A stretch of DNA of 64,000 bases from the NCBI GenBank assembly GCA_038496675.1, contig CM076667.1, forward strand, positions 17,339,035-17,403,034, read 5' to 3'. Both the position numbers and the translations under genes were made by a program. How positions within the stretch are numbered: the stretch's first letter is position 1; the number at the start of each line of letters is the position of its first letter. This document shows positions 48,801-63,135 of this stretch, in pieces. Under the pieces are notes generated by a model, which was given only the letters and a program-made list of their open reading frames with translations, was not told where the DNA came from and made no database searches. The DNA comes from Rachycentron canadum (Eukaryota > Chordata > Actinopteri > Carangiformes > Rachycentridae).

Positions 48801-51800
48801 GAACAAAAGCAAGAAGAAAGAGATACCACTCCTCCACCTCTTATTAACATCAATAGATCAGAATGCAACACAGCCAACAAATACATTACAGTGCATCCCA
48901 TGTGCTCAGACTGCTGGCAATCCATTTTCTCTGTAATCAATTTAAACTGTCATTTATTGCTTCATATACAGCTTCATATAAGACTTATTTGTAACTGATT
49001 GGCATTTTCTTTGTGTCACTTCTGTTTTTCTGTGCTCATGTGCACTTGTTCAGAACGTGTCATTGTCACATATGCTGGAGCATGTAAGCAGTCTTTATAA
49101 TAAGCCTTTCCAGTTCTCTTACACCACCTGTGCACCTCATTATTTTTGCTACATAATTGTCTGATTTTTTTTTTTTTTTTTTATGTATGCGAAAATGAGG
49201 AACCAGAGCAATAACAACAGAATTAAATACAAAAAACAGGAAACATACAAATATATCACCTCTTACGAAGAATACTCCCGCACCATGCATCACATCTTAC
49301 TCAAACCAATGCAGATTTCTCAATAATGTACAGCATAAATACAGAGAAAACATAATGGAAGGTTAAAAGATCAGACTTGGTTAATGTCATCATCTATTTC
49401 TGCAAAGATGTCCTTGTAGAAAGTATGTCTAACCAGCATCCACGTACATTATATGCTCCTGGGGAACCCTGCCGCTTGCTGGTATCATCTTTACAGTAGA
49501 AATTAAAAAGATGATTGGAGTGCTCTAATCCTTATATATATAAAAAAAGATATATTATTGAATCCCTGCCAAATAAAACAGAACGCACCCACAAATCCTT
49601 CCTTGGTTGAAGTCCTGTGTCTACATTGAAGTCCCAGTGAGGGCTCGGAGGGCTGCTAGACCTGCTGCTTGGAGCTACAGCGTATTAGCCTTGATGAGGA
49701 TGCAGCGGTGTGTAGAAATGAGGGGCTTCTGCCGTGGAGATTGTACACTACATTAGCATCTGCTGGGCCATACGATAGGAGATAAATCTGCAACAGGCGT
49801 GATGCATCTTCATTAAAGTCACCACTTACCACCTCCCAGAAAAACTGCCAAACTGTCTCTGTAGCCAGATGCTACGTTTAAGCTTTGTTTTTTTTGTTTT
49901 TTTAAGGTGAAAAAAACAAGACCTGACACGGACGAGCGAGAAAGGCTCCATTTGGAAGTGTTCTGTGCCACTGCCAGGTAAATTTAGACATCAATCTTGG
50001 TTAAACAATTACATGCTAAGATGGTAATTTACACAAAACCTAATGGCAGCGGTGAACAACTTGAGACGAGGCCTCCTATCCTGCAGCTGCGATGCATTAG
50101 TAACCAGTTTGGACAATTCTTTCTCAATATTACTCTGTCAAAATAAATTACGGTGTGGTGGTAGAAATAGTAGTCTTTCTCTTTGGATGGAAGACCGCTC
50201 TTTGGACAGCTGGGAGAACAAAATTGGATTTTTGTGACAATGGGTTTTCAATACAGCGCTTCCATTACGGAAGCCTAACAAGGTGCGACAACTTTTTAAG
50301 GCCTTGTGAGTCTTTGGTTTGAGGTTCTCTGACGTCCATTGTTCCCAAGGGCTTTGATGTCATCATTTGGCCTTGAATATACATGTGTCATTGGTTTTAC
50401 TGAGGTGGTCAGTGACAATTATTGGTTTGCATCTGTTGCATTTGCCCTTGTTGTGATGCAACGACAAATTTGCTCGCTCAGCTTTGATCGATAGGACTGC
50501 TGCGACTTCCTGAAAGCGCCTGGGCCTTGCAAAGACAGTCAAAAATGCAATGCAGCTCCAGGAAATTCTCCACAAAATGTGAATCTGCGAGTTTCTACAA
50601 GTAATGTTAAATAAATTCTCTGAGAGAATGCAAAAAAGGGTCTTTTTTTTCTCCTCCCATATAATATTTAGCACCTTGTCCTTTCCAGTGGGTGCATACA
50701 GGGATAAAGGATTGGATTTATGATTTATTGAGTGACAATGAAAAACAAGGGTCAAGTTTTAAGGACCTTGAATCAAGACAGCTATTCATAGAAATCACCT
50801 TTTCTGTACAGTTTTTATTATGGAGATCTAGTATGTAACCTTTCTCTGACCTGACAATCTCTGTAACCATCCAGCCACCCATTCACCTACCTACCGGCTA
50901 TGTCAGTATGAGTTTTTTTTTTTAGGTGGAACAAGAATGTGTCAGGATAAAACACAGTATATCTGATGAAAAGAAAGCCTCACTGAATCCATTAGATAGA
51001 TTAAAGAAGCTGAGATCACCTGGCGAGGCTGATGGGGGGCTGGACTGATCAAGGAATATTCCCGTTGTCAGATGATTTTCTTCAGAGAGATCTTCATTCC
51101 CAAAGAATCCCCCTGTCTCCCTCTGATCACTCTGCATCTCGCAATTGACATTTTGTCTATGTGGTGGAATGATTAATGCACCTTGGCATTCATTTCATGG
51201 GAGCTGGGAAGGTCACTGATATTTGTTGCTGGACTGAAAGATTAGCTCTAACCTTAGCAAAAACATAAAGGGGTTGACATTGGCAGAAGAACTCCAAACT
51301 GGTGGACTTCAAAAGAACATACCAGAACAAATCTCTTACACAATGAGAATAAAGTCACACATTTAACAAGCTACAGGTTCCTTGACTGTTGGATCATTGT
51401 TGCTATTACTTTTTTATTTTTCAGAGCAAATAGAATTTATTCTACAGGGAATGTGATACTGTGCCCCAGAAAATCCAAAGCTGCACTAATCAATATCTTA
51501 GATAAACAAAGGCTAAGATGTGTAAATTGGAAGAGACAGACAGAGAATTATTGGCAGTTCCCTTCAGCTCTATGAAGTATATTAGTGTTTCTAAGGTTTT
51601 TCATAAATCTGCTGTTTTGGTTCAGTCTTATTACTATTATCAACTCCGTTTCCAGCCATGGCAGACAGTGAAAAGGTTTTCATAAACCCAATGTACATTT
51701 CCTGCCCAGCACCAAACTGCAGAAAGTTAATAATAACATAGTGGGAAATTTAGAAGCCAAAAAGCCAGATGTTCCTCAAACCTGAGCTAAGAGAAAGATT

Positions 51801-53969
51801 TTCTAATATTGTAGCCATGACGTGTGTGTGACTTTCAGCTGGTTGGAAATTTTCAAAACAAAAAAAAGAAAAAGAAGAAAAATTGATCAGTACAGACCCA
51901 TTGGATTAGTGTTGTGATTGAAGAAAAAAATTGAAGAAATTCTTGGAATTACTTACTTTTCCACAATCTTGGTTCACTTGAAAAAAGCCAATTTACCCAA
52001 AATCAAAAAACAAAAAACAAACAAAATCCCCCTTATATCTTAGAGCAAATGGAGGCTACATTATTTCTTTATCAGAAAATAGCTTAAAGTAAAAGGTGTT
52101 GTGGGGGAATGCTGTTTTTGTGTTAACTTTTTGGGGTTTTTAAGTCTGCAGGAAAGTCATAAAAAAGTAAATATTTGAATTGAAAAAAATAGATTCTTAG
52201 TGAAGAGTTCCGACTGTTAAGCCAATTTCATTAAAAAAAAAAAAAACTGTATCAGTATGAGCGTCTATAGAGCTCAGACATGTTGATTTGTTTAACGTGT
52301 AATTAATAACATTCATACAAACAGTGGCCCTCCGTACTACATCCCAGTCCCTGGTGTGATGCCTCACGCACATATAGGTGGATTGCAGCCATCATCAATG
52401 TATTTAGTTTTTAGTGTTATTCCTGCTATGACAAGACAAAATGGCTGCCGTTAGAAAGGTTTGTTCCTCAACAAATCAACCTGTTATACAGCTTGACCCC
52501 TTGAACAAGAACTCAGTCAGACCCTTGGACTCAAACTGTCAACACATATATCAGCACAGTGAGTGAGAGGCAAGGCTCTCATATGTACTTCACATGCAGC
52601 CCAACATACCAATAATGCATTCGGGGAATGATTTCACAAATCGATAATCTTTTCCACACACATAACGCTCCGGTGTTAGAGATTGAGCTGATGTACGACC
52701 GATGGGAACAAGGTCACACACACCCTTCAGACCTGCTCATAACACACCTCAAATCCATCAAATTAAATCCGATAAAAGACTTTGCAGCTCTGCTGTATTC
52801 TCAAACCAGGATCTGAGGAGACCAGGAAAAGGGGACAAGTACAGTTCAAGTTCAAAGCCAAAGGCTCATCTTTCATCCTATGGCACCGAGGGACACGTTT
52901 GTACACCACTGCAACAATGATCTGTCAGTGTTAATGAGTGATGAGTGGTGATTTATGTTTGGTGCAGTGCCGTGTTAAACAAATCACTTCATAACCTCGT
53001 CCCATAATATTCTCCATTATGACAAAGATACTTATATCAGTATTTATGTGTGGGAGAAAAACACTTGTAACCAAATATAATTTGTTTGCTGGAGGGTGGA
53101 AGATTTCAAAGAATTTACAGAATTGTTTTTTAGAAAGAACATTTATTCTAATTATTATGTTATACACAGTGGGATGTACTGTTGATTTTCCCTGAAAATA
53201 TTACCAAAGCGAGGGCATAGCTCAAAAATATTACAAAGTATTGAACATCACAACCACTTCTTGTCTGGGCATACATCACATAGCTGCCCAGCAACTCGAG
53301 CAACCTCTTTACTAATGAATCTTTATTCTGTGATAACATATGCAACACAGAGGGGTGCTCGGTTTCAGTGTGTACCCACTTTAGAAGACACTGAGTTTCA
53401 GAGGATTAAAAACTTGTGCTTCTAATAGAAACACATGACAAATGTTCAGTGGATGTGGAGAGATTGAAGATAGCGCAACAAATACCAGCAAAAATGTGTC
53501 TGTATTTATTGTGTCCCTCTGGAAAAGGGTCAGCCTTGGTGACGTCTGCCACAGCCACAGTTATAATCAGATCACAGCTGCCCTTGTACGCAGTCTGCTC
53601 TGTACCACGGCGGTCTGACTTTGACACAAACCTCCTCCCAATAGCTCACTAGCTTATAGAAGGAGATAAGACATGTGCAGCAATTTGATACAAATTTAAT
53701 TGGGCCTGATGGATTTGACAACATCAGGCCAAGTTTTGGCACATTGGACACATGCAAATTTCCGGCCTAAAATTCTAACAAAATGTGGGCCAACAAACCT
53801 AAACTGTGAAGACTGCAATAGAAAACACTAACACATAGGTAAGAAAACTGAGAAGGGAAAATACACCATAAGCGCTGATAAGACACATTTGTTTTAGTTG
53901 CAGATGGTGTAACGTTGTGTTTACATGCAGAGCTGAGATATGTGTATGTGCTGGAGGCACGAGCAACTG

Positions 53970-54058
53970 GTGTTAGTGATTAGCATTAGTGGTTTGTGTT
54001 AGCGATTAGCATAGGTGATTAGTCGTAGCGATTAGCATAAATGGGTAGCATTAGCAAT
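53970..54058. repeat. GATTAGC-type degenerate minisatellite
   Basis: About seven irregular copies of a 12-15 base unit built on GATTAGCATTAGTG or GTTAGCGATTAGCA. Confidence 0.8.
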
Positions 54059-54059
54059 T

Positions 54060-57000
54060 CGCAGGCAAGCAAAAGTTCTAATGGTTACCGTTAATGGTCA
54101 TTTAGAGCCTGATAAAATGTTTGGTGAATGTAAAGCAGCTCATGTGACGCTATTTCATAGCCTTTACTGCGATAATGTAAACAGTGTTCAGAGTATTTCA
54201 GACTGTGTAAAAGCAAACAATAGCCCACTTCTAATAGACAGGCGGTTAGCTTCCAAAATAAACCTGTCAGCTTGTAGAGAATTAGAATCAGGTAGGCTGG
54301 AAAGATACCGAAGCAACTCAAAGTCATACATGCGTGAAAGTATGCTTATTGTTGTATATGTTCAATGTTCTTTTTTGTAATGTTACAGTGAAAGTGTCAT
54401 TGAGTTTAGGCGCAGAACACATGCCACTCTGTCACTGTGTTTTAACAAGCAGTTTACAGCAGAGGAGTTAAGTTGAGGTTATTACAGCCCAGCTGACAGT
54501 CAGGAGTTAGAGCTGGATGACAATGTCAACAATGATATAACCGTGTTGCTGACTGCTGTCATAAATAGTTAACAATAGCCCTGTAAGTGAATATGTTTCA
54601 CCAGTGTAGACAGAGTTTCATTTAGAATAACAAATTTCAGTGCAAATTAGAAAGTTTTGAAATCAAAAATCCAGCTGGTTAAAAATAGCTTGAAGACAAA
54701 AAATGTGCTCCACTGTGTCTTCCACAGAGAATTGCATTTTTGTACCACTTTTGAGTGTTTCTGTTCCATAGTTGGGCCACATGCTTGTTTTCCTCTGAAA
54801 ATCTAACCACTGTCAGTAATTAGCGGAGGATAACAACTCGACTCTGGGCCCAGACTTGGGCCGAGGATCCAGGCAGATGTTGGTTCAAGTTAAGTTTCAA
54901 GTTTCATTATTATTCCATTAATGACACTTCCCTCACAAATTACTTTTAAATTGTCACGAACAGTGAAAGCAGATAAAAATAAAATGTATTCAGGGTAAAA
55001 TGTTTGCTAAAGCAACTGGAAACATATGTTCAATTTCTGAGTTGTTTTGGTTACAACACCCCTTTTCATTTTGTAGGAGGCTGAGAAACAATGTTTGTTA
55101 AAGCCCCAAAAAGAACTGGTGACAGACAACAGGGAGACTTGTGCTGTGGGAAGCCACATCGACCAGTTGCTGACATTTATAGCAGATGATAGGCAGCTTC
55201 ATACTCCCCAGCCCATGCAGCATGGGGCACAGTGACATCTCTTTCTTGAATAACTGTCATTTCCACCACAGCTGCATGGGTATGGTTATCTACTGGAGGG
55301 TGTAACAAAATAAAAGTTCTTTAATTTTAAGACTCTTTTCTTTTTAATAAATGTCAATTACCCATCTATTGTGTGCGTATATATATATGCAGGAAAGTGT
55401 TAGAGAAAATGGGTGACTGAGCAGTACTGTTTTACAATCCCTGAAAACTGAAATCTATTCATCTGTATCATGTTTTCATTTATAGCAAATGTCTGGCAAA
55501 TGCCATACAAGAAGCCAGACAATAAAATGTTCTATCTACATAATTATTAACATAACTCTCTAAATGTTAACAAGGCTTTATTCAAACGGCATTTATGCGG
55601 AAAACACCTCTGCTAGGTTATTAGCTGCAAATTTGTACAATCTGTGAGATTTCATAATAGTAAACACAAGTGACCTTACAGCAGCTCCCATGGTAAATTG
55701 AACTTAATACATTTCAGATAAAGTTGTGAGTGCAGTTCGTAAGTCAGCACATTAAAATGCAGAGGAGCGATCAATCTGCTGGAATAGTGTTGCCATCAAG
55801 AAAAACACAGCTCAAGTGGCAATCATTGCCATGTTTTTTTTTTCTACATGTTTGGTGAAAAGCAGATGCACTGGAGCAGTAATGTGATTTTACACACTTC
55901 CCAGTGATTACTTCCCAATCAATCTATTTCCAGTACAGTGAAATCTTTTTGCTTGGATTTTTATTTCCATCAGTAAGGCTGTTTTTACCCCCCCCCTCCA
56001 CCAAGTCTGTGTTTCACATTTGTTTATTGTTTTTTTGCTTGGAAGTAATAAGAGCACTGGATACGATGTTCCAAGATAGTAACTCATTAATTCCATTCCA
56101 AGAAAAGTTGCTCATCCTGACACAGCTTTAAAAAAAATGTATTGGACCTAATACCTACAATTTCATAATATTTTTTTCGAAGCATTTTGAAGCCCAAAAA
56201 AATTTAATTATTGTTCCACAACTAATTTTTTTTTTAAGTTTGTTTGTGTTAAAAATACCTCTTATGACCTGATATATATATATAAAGAGTGATGTTTCCA
56301 TGTATGTCACCAAAGGAAATATGATCAAATATATACCTCCTCTAGATATAGTGATATAAGTTTATAAACAGCCATGAAATATGTTTTATAACCACACATA
56401 TACACACATATACATATCAATACATATGTACAATTAATTTCCACATAGTATAACATGTTATGACCACGTTAGCGATATATATTTTATTTACAGTATATTA
56501 TCTTATATGCATGTATATTTAATATATGGAAATTCAATATAAGTACATATATTACATTTGCATATGGGACAATTTAGATTATGGCATATATGGCAAAGTC
56601 AACTCACCTCACCAAAGTTTATTAACAGGATTCATGTTAGCAAACTTTTTTTAATGAGCTACTCAGATTTCAACTATACTGCTGGTGTGAAAGCACATTA
56701 AATCAGGTTGAACTGTCCTGATCATATGTCTCGACGCGTGTGACTCACAGGGACGACGTGAAAAGTGATTTCCAAACGCACAGACGCGATACAACTGGCA
56801 CCTTTTTTTTTTCAGTTAGAATGAGAGATGAATGTGCAGGAGAAGAGGGTCACAGAGAGCAGCTGTTGGACTTCCTATTGAAAGTGATGCTTATCATAAT
56901 CATCATCATCACCATCCTCCTCCCCGCAGATGAAATCATTTATCCCATTATAGTTCCACACCTTCAAAAGCTCCCCCCTTCACTTACACGCTGTTGCAGC

Positions 57001-60000
57001 AGAAGGCAAGAGAAATCACATGTGGAGGAATATTGTCCTCATTAACCTTGGATGAAACGCCACTGGAAAGACAGACTGCTACCCAGACTTGGTAAATTAG
57101 TGTAGAAGGGGCTTTAAAGACATGTTCACTTGGACTGAAGAGGTTTCTGCCGAGTGATGTTCTCTTTTTCCTTTTGTTTTTAAGTTGAAGCCAATCTCTG
57201 CTCAGTTGGTATAACCTTGTGCAGCAACTCACAAGCAATTTTATAAAGTGTCCTGGTACGCAAACACATTCAGAGAGGTTTAAGGCTATGCAAAATGGAG
57301 TTAATTGCAAAAAGATAAAAAAAAACCAAACGCAGTACTCAAGCTTCCATTAGTTTTTTTAATCATCATCTGTTTTCCATTTCAAATAATTACTTTTTGC
57401 ATGCAGTCTATGGCTTTCAGACCTTACTGAGCAGGAAAACAACATCTCATCATGCAAATGTTTGTTTGCTTGTGTAACTTACAGCACATTCAAAGTACAG
57501 CGTAAGAGGTTCCAGCATCAGTGTTGTGAATTTGTTTCACCTTGCTATGGAGGGCCAGCAGTAAAAATGTTACCAACCAACCTGCATACCTGAACATGAA
57601 TATTGTCACAGAACAGACAGGGAGGACTAAAGCACAGACTGAAAGACTGGATGGTGCAGTGAAGTGTCTTTATTAATAGGAATAAGGCTCATGGGTGCAT
57701 GGGTATTCAAACAGGCTTGTGAGTTGACAGGCAGGCAGGTTCAGGCAACAGGTAACAAATGCCGGTAGCAGGTTCTCGGGGAAATACCCAGGCACATAAA
57801 TAGATGAAATGACAAGGAGCTGGTGACAATGGCAGGTATAATGGTGCATTCATGACACATTGGAAAAATCTGAAATTACAAGCTTCAACTTGGGAAAAAT
57901 AAATTATTTGAATTTTTTGCACCAAAACCCTGCAATCATGGTCTTCTAACCTTAACCCTTTTTAATTACTTTCATTTACTATTGCACATTTACCTCAGGC
58001 ATTTTCTGTCTTGCTCAACTATGAGAAGCAGCTGCAATTACATATTTATGTTTTCCTTGTAAAGACAACAACAAATGTATTTTTGAAACCCATCTTGAAC
58101 ACGGCATAAATCCTGGCTTGGCTGCTGAGGGAACTGGGATCAGATGTGGGGGGATTGAAGCTCAGGTGATCAAAAACAGAGGAACGAGTGGAATTGTAGA
58201 CAGGAAAAAAAGTGCGGCGACGTCCAGTGGATGGACGAAGAATGGCACCTCTGGTTGGAGATGAAGAGGAGAACCTGGTGTGAGAGAAGAAGGCTGGGAT
58301 TGGATACAGGGGCCGAGGGGAATGAGGAAGGAGACTGTGACAAATATATTAGTTTCTGAATTGACAATGCAAGACAGATAAAAAAAATGAAACCAGATTC
58401 CTTGATAGTGGAGCATCTTTAACACACTCCATTAAGATAATGATTTCAAAAAGTCTGAACTATAAAGCTCCAAATTGACACATTGCATACACTATAACAT
58501 CCTCCTCAGATGAGAAGGATACAATCTCATCCTTTTCCTAGTTCTGCCTTTTTGTGCTTTGGATAAATGGCAAGACACTTTAACTCTTTTCCCCTTATCT
58601 TGACTTCCATACTGTCCTCGCTCAATGAAGTCCAGGGTTTACAACTTCATAAAGCCAGAAGACCTTATAAAGATAACTATCCATACAAATATTAGTTTTT
58701 TAGGCTGCCACTTGTCTCATAGCCACAGGGTATTAGCTGATATCACACATTGGAAGTAATACCTTGCATTTAAAGGCATGATAACCTTGCAAGGCATGCA
58801 TGTATCAGTGTTTGTAATTTGCACATGCAGATGTACATACACAACACTAGGATGTGTACTGCTGCATGGAAGTACTCTACTTCATGTTGCTATATGTGCC
58901 TGAGGATGAAAAGACAGGGGCAGAATGAGGGACTGTCAGATGTGTGGAAATGCTGCAACTGATCATTTCTATCATATCATCCTCAGGGCGCAGGCCTGCA
59001 AATGTGTGACATGCTTCTGCTTCGGTGAATATGCGCCAGTCCTGGCTAAATGAATGATGAAATGAAGCCAGATGGGAAAAGAACAAAACAGCTTCCTGAG
59101 AAAAAAAAAAAAAGAAAGGGAGAATGAGAGAGAAAAAAAAAAAAAAAAAAACCATGAATGTCAGGCATAGTCACAGGAGAGTGCACCATTTCATACAATA
59201 GCGATCTCAATCCCACCAAGAAGAGAGAGCAGGGAGAAGAGCAAAGTTACACTCCAATGGCCATGAAACTATTGATTTCATAGAGAAAGCCTGCTGGAAA
59301 TGCAAGCACAACTTCTCTGGGTCCTGACAAGTCTGTGGCCGTGATCATTGTTTTCGGGGCTCTGGCTGAATGCATCCTGTTGTCTTCATATTTGTGTGAC
59401 ATTTTTCCACAACAACTTGCAAAAATATTCCTCCACACCATACTCAGCAGTTTTCAAAGATGCGCTCTTCAACACAATCATAGCAAAGCTCATTCTTTTG
59501 TTTTCTGTACTCAGACGAATCCCAGTCTGTCTTACAGTACTGTTGAGTGTGATCAATGGCATTAGTTATTGGGGGTCACTTCAGCCTTGTATACACGCGG
59601 TGATTGATATGTAGATCGACCAACAAGCTCTCTATATGACATTATTTCTGTCTCATCAGATTGTGATTGATGAGGCCGGTTCACCAAGGTCAGGATCATG
59701 ATATTTGACCTCCACTGTGAATGTGCCAGAGAGAGAGAGATTAATGCACCTTAATAAACCAGTCACAGCCACGCTGTTATGGAGTCTGACATACAGTTTC
59801 ATAAATGGCAGAGGTTAACATGCATTTTTGCAAAGCTGTGCCCTGACTGTTCATCAAACAGCAGGGTTAGTTGAGCGGAGCAAGCTAAAAAAACTCTTGC
59901 GTGACAGAATTTCATGAACATACAAGGGCATGCTCACTCCAAATCATGCCTCCCAGTCCTTCATGTGCCATAAAAATACGTTGGCGATCCCCAAGCGATT

Positions 60001-60500
60001 CACGCTGTCACCGGTGTCTCCTTAGCATGGAGACTATTGCCCTTTTTCAGCAGAGTGTGACACACAGCACAGCTCTACAAACTCAGAAATCAGGGAGGGA
60101 TACACAAAGGTCACCGGCTGACAGCACTAAGACATATTGTGCCCCGAGGAGATCCTCTGAGGAGTGAGCAACGTACTGATTTCACCCTCCTTGGTTTGTA
60201 CATTTGGGAAAATCGCCCATTAGTATTCAAGGACAACAGTCATGCTTCAAAAGTCATTTGAATGGGATAAGATTTCTTTGGCTTTCAGGCATCGTTAATG
60301 AAAACTGCTGCAGGCCATAGCATATTATGAGTTTATAGCTATATAGCGATAGATTACAGACTGTTGGACATTTTTGTTGGTACATTGATTCTGCTACGGG
60401 ACATTCAGAAAAATCAATACGTGTGTGTGTGTCTGTGTAAAAAGGATCAGTCACCTTTTTTCAAGTAAATGCCTTGTTTTACAATGAACAGCAACAGGGC
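54060..60500. other. Gene-free stretch
   Basis: AT-rich, with TA-rich segments near 55.37 and 56.27-56.56 kb and A-tracts at 59.10-59.15 kb. The 57.65-57.85 kb segment, rich in 'ggcaggcagg' and 'aacaggtaac', may be an old repeat. No exon is supported. Confidence 0.55.
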
Positions 60501-60511
60501 AGCCTTCTGTC

Positions 60512-60620
60512 TGTGGTGGAAGAGGTGTTCAGGTCTTTTACTTGAGGTAAAGAGGCAACAACACGATGGTCTGACAATTACAGTCTTAAGTCCTGAACAC
60601 AATATTTTACTTTTGCTCAT
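60512..60620 (+). repeat. Dispersed repeat fragment (GTGGAAGA..TTACTTGAG type)
   Basis: GTGGTGGAAGAGGTGTTCAG followed by GTCTTTTACTTGAG resembles a very common fish repeat. It directly abuts the Tc1 remnant. Confidence 0.6.
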
Positions 60621-60624
60621 CAAT

Positions 60625-61310
60625 CTAAATTTGATAACCCATAAAGACAAAGCAAAAACATGTTTTTACAATTTTATGCAAATCTCACATTCATAAAGTA
60701 TTCAGACCCTTTGCTGTGGCAGGCCAAATTGTGGTCATGTGTATCCTGTTTGCTTTAATTATCCTTGAGATATGTCTAGAACCTGACTGGAGTTCACCTG
60801 TGGCCAAGCAGACATAGTTAAGAGGGGTGTTTATAAGGTCCCACAGTTCACACTGCATGTCAAGACACAAAGTCAGATGAGCTCTCTCTAGGCCTCTGGA
60901 ATAACATTTCTGGTGAACACCAGGCACTGCTCATCACCTGAATAATACCATCGCCATGATGAAGGAGGCGGCAGTGGTGGCGGTAGAAGGGGGGTTGGGG
61001 GAAGGATGAATGCAGCCAAATACAGAGAGGTCGTCGAAGAAAACCTGCTCCAGAGTGCATATGACCCAAGACTGAAGTGACGGTTCACCTTTTCAGCCCA
61101 ACAATAACCTGAAGCACACAGCCAAGAAAACACTGGAGTGGCTTCGGATCAAGTCCCTGACTGCCCTTGAGTGGCCCGGCCAAAGCCCAGACTTAAACCC
61201 CATAAAACATCTGTGGAGAGGCCCGAAGATGGCAGTTCAGAGACGTTTCCCATCCAATCTGACAGAGCTTGAGAGGCTCTGCCAGGAAGAACGTGATAGG
61301 AATGACAGTG
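60625..61310 (+). mobile_element. Tc1/mariner transposon remnant, internally deleted
   Basis: The 5' terminal region carries AAAGACAAAGCAAAAACATG and TAAAGTATTCAGACCCTTTG, the known end of a fish Tc1-like element. The part encoding the DNA-binding and early catalytic domain is missing. From about 61040 the transposase C-terminal half can be read in pieces: LEWPGQSPDLNPIKHLWR carries the DDE-family motif, then QRRFPSNLTELERLCQEE. The element is broken by frameshifts and truncated at about 61300, with no 3' terminal repeat. It is inactive. Confidence 0.9.
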
Positions 61311-62984
61311 GAAGGTCAACCTTGATTCATAACTGAATGTGGGACAGGGTGAGAAGGTGGAGGTTGCAGTGAGCAGAAGGTGTTTCCAGCAGAGATAACT
61401 TTACTGTGTCTTTTGCTGAAAATAAATAACCGAGGCTTTTTTTCTTCCAACTCTGTGCTCCATGCTGTTTTCACTGTCTATTAAGTTCAGCCTGCATCTT
61501 GGTAGAGGAAACTTTATCTCTATCTTTATCTTTTTGGGCTTTTTCTGCACTCATGAGACAAAAACAAGACCAGGTCCAAATCTGACAATTGCCTGGACTG
61601 CCTGTGATGTCGTCTGACAAAATCACCAAGCACATAAATTAAAGCTTAAAATTGAGCTTAAATTTATTTACTTATAAAATGATGACTCATGGTGAAAGTT
61701 AGAAGTGACTATAGAGAATATCTTTCTTTTTTGTATCCCATACAGCTCTGTCTGAGATCCACAACAGTTTAGCAGGCCTGTCTTAAATAAACTCCCTTTG
61801 TTTAATATGTATAATTGGTCTCAATGCCATTTTACTATGAAGCCTCATTTTTCATTTTTCTCAAACTCAACACTTCCTGTAACTGTTTCAAATTAAAAGT
61901 CCTCTAGCAACTCAGTGGACAGAAACTTCCATTGCTGTGCTTCAGGAAACAAATTGTCTCATTTCCAGTTGCTGGTGTTTCTGTTGTTTACATGCTATTT
62001 AAATCTGTGAGTTGCTTTAGCAACGGTTTATTTCTTTCCCTCCCATTCTTCTGCTCTCTCTGCTTGGTGTGCCCAATGTTAAGTTATTCCTCCGCCTCTA
62101 TCAGTGCTGATACATGTCATGAAGGTAGTGCTGTAGGCGAGGCTCAGTGTATTGGAAGCACCCCCTCCGCCTCCCTGTAGTCCCCGAGCATCCAGATATC
62201 CAGAGCGGCTCAGTGGACTGCCCGTAACAACAGGTGTAGCCCTAAGCCTCTGGTTAGCATCCATACTTGGTCCAGCCATGTAATAGGTGTCCTGCTTGAC
62301 AAAAAAACTTTCTCAATCTAGCTACGATGTGTTAAGTTGCCAACAATGCCGAGTGTGAACATCCCTTAATAGAACCAGTTTGCACCAGAAACTCCAACTG
62401 AGTCAGTCAGTCAGTGACATTCCAGATTATAGGGCTGGCCCCACAGTTTCAGTCCAGCCAATTATCAATTAATGCATCTTTAAGAAAGAGTATGTACCTA
62501 AAAATGAACTGTATTTATCTGTACTGGTCTCATTTCTATTCATTAGTGCAAGGTTAGCTCAGCTGTGAATGGCTTTACAATATAAGGATGGAACCTGTGA
62601 TATATACTATGTATACTGTAAGAATAGCTACGCTTGTGCCCTCAAACCTCACTGTATTATAGCTACAGTATTTCCAAATGATTAATAAGAAGCTGAGACG
62701 GAGGCAGAGATGCATCAGTGCTCAAAGATACATAGTCAAAGGGAGTCACATACATTCCCACACACTGTAATAATTCAGTGATTCATGAGCCCAGATGCTG
62801 ACTGCCAAGAAAGGGGAGGTGTGTTCACACAGAGGCGTGAGTTTCATCAGTTTCTTGCATCCCCTTCTCTCTCCTCAGCATCTCTGTGGATTCTGTGTGT
62901 CAGAAAGCCTGAGAGGGGAGCAAATGAGATGAGAGTTAGACAGTTGATTCAATGTGTGTGTGTGTCTGTGTGTGTGTTGGGGAG

Positions 62985-63135
62985 GGGGGGGCAGGAAACG
63001 AAAGGTGAGACAGAGAAAATGAGAGGCGAGGGAAACGTGAGAGAAGACAGGAGCGGGAAGAGAGGAGGGAGGGCGAGGAAGGTACGGCAGGAAAAGGTAA
63101 AAGAAAAAAGAAGGGAAGACAGGGTGAGACGGGGC
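62985..63135. repeat. Purine-rich (GA) tract
   Basis: About 150 bases in which the plus strand is mostly G and A with few pyrimidine interruptions. It is preceded by a short GT microsatellite (62955-62978). Confidence 0.85.

Larger units (their letters stand above)
43446..53960. other. Gene-free stretch
   Basis: No supported exon was found. It contains a TTA microsatellite, a SINE-like fragment, A-tracts and a possible short retroelement end at 48560-48630. A protein-like acidic frame at 50990-51137 (minus) is noted but not accepted. Confidence 0.55.

Noticed and set aside
54081..54380. 99-codon plus-strand frame next to the minisatellite
   Set aside because: No domain, starts beside repeat DNA and shows no splice or conservation evidence.
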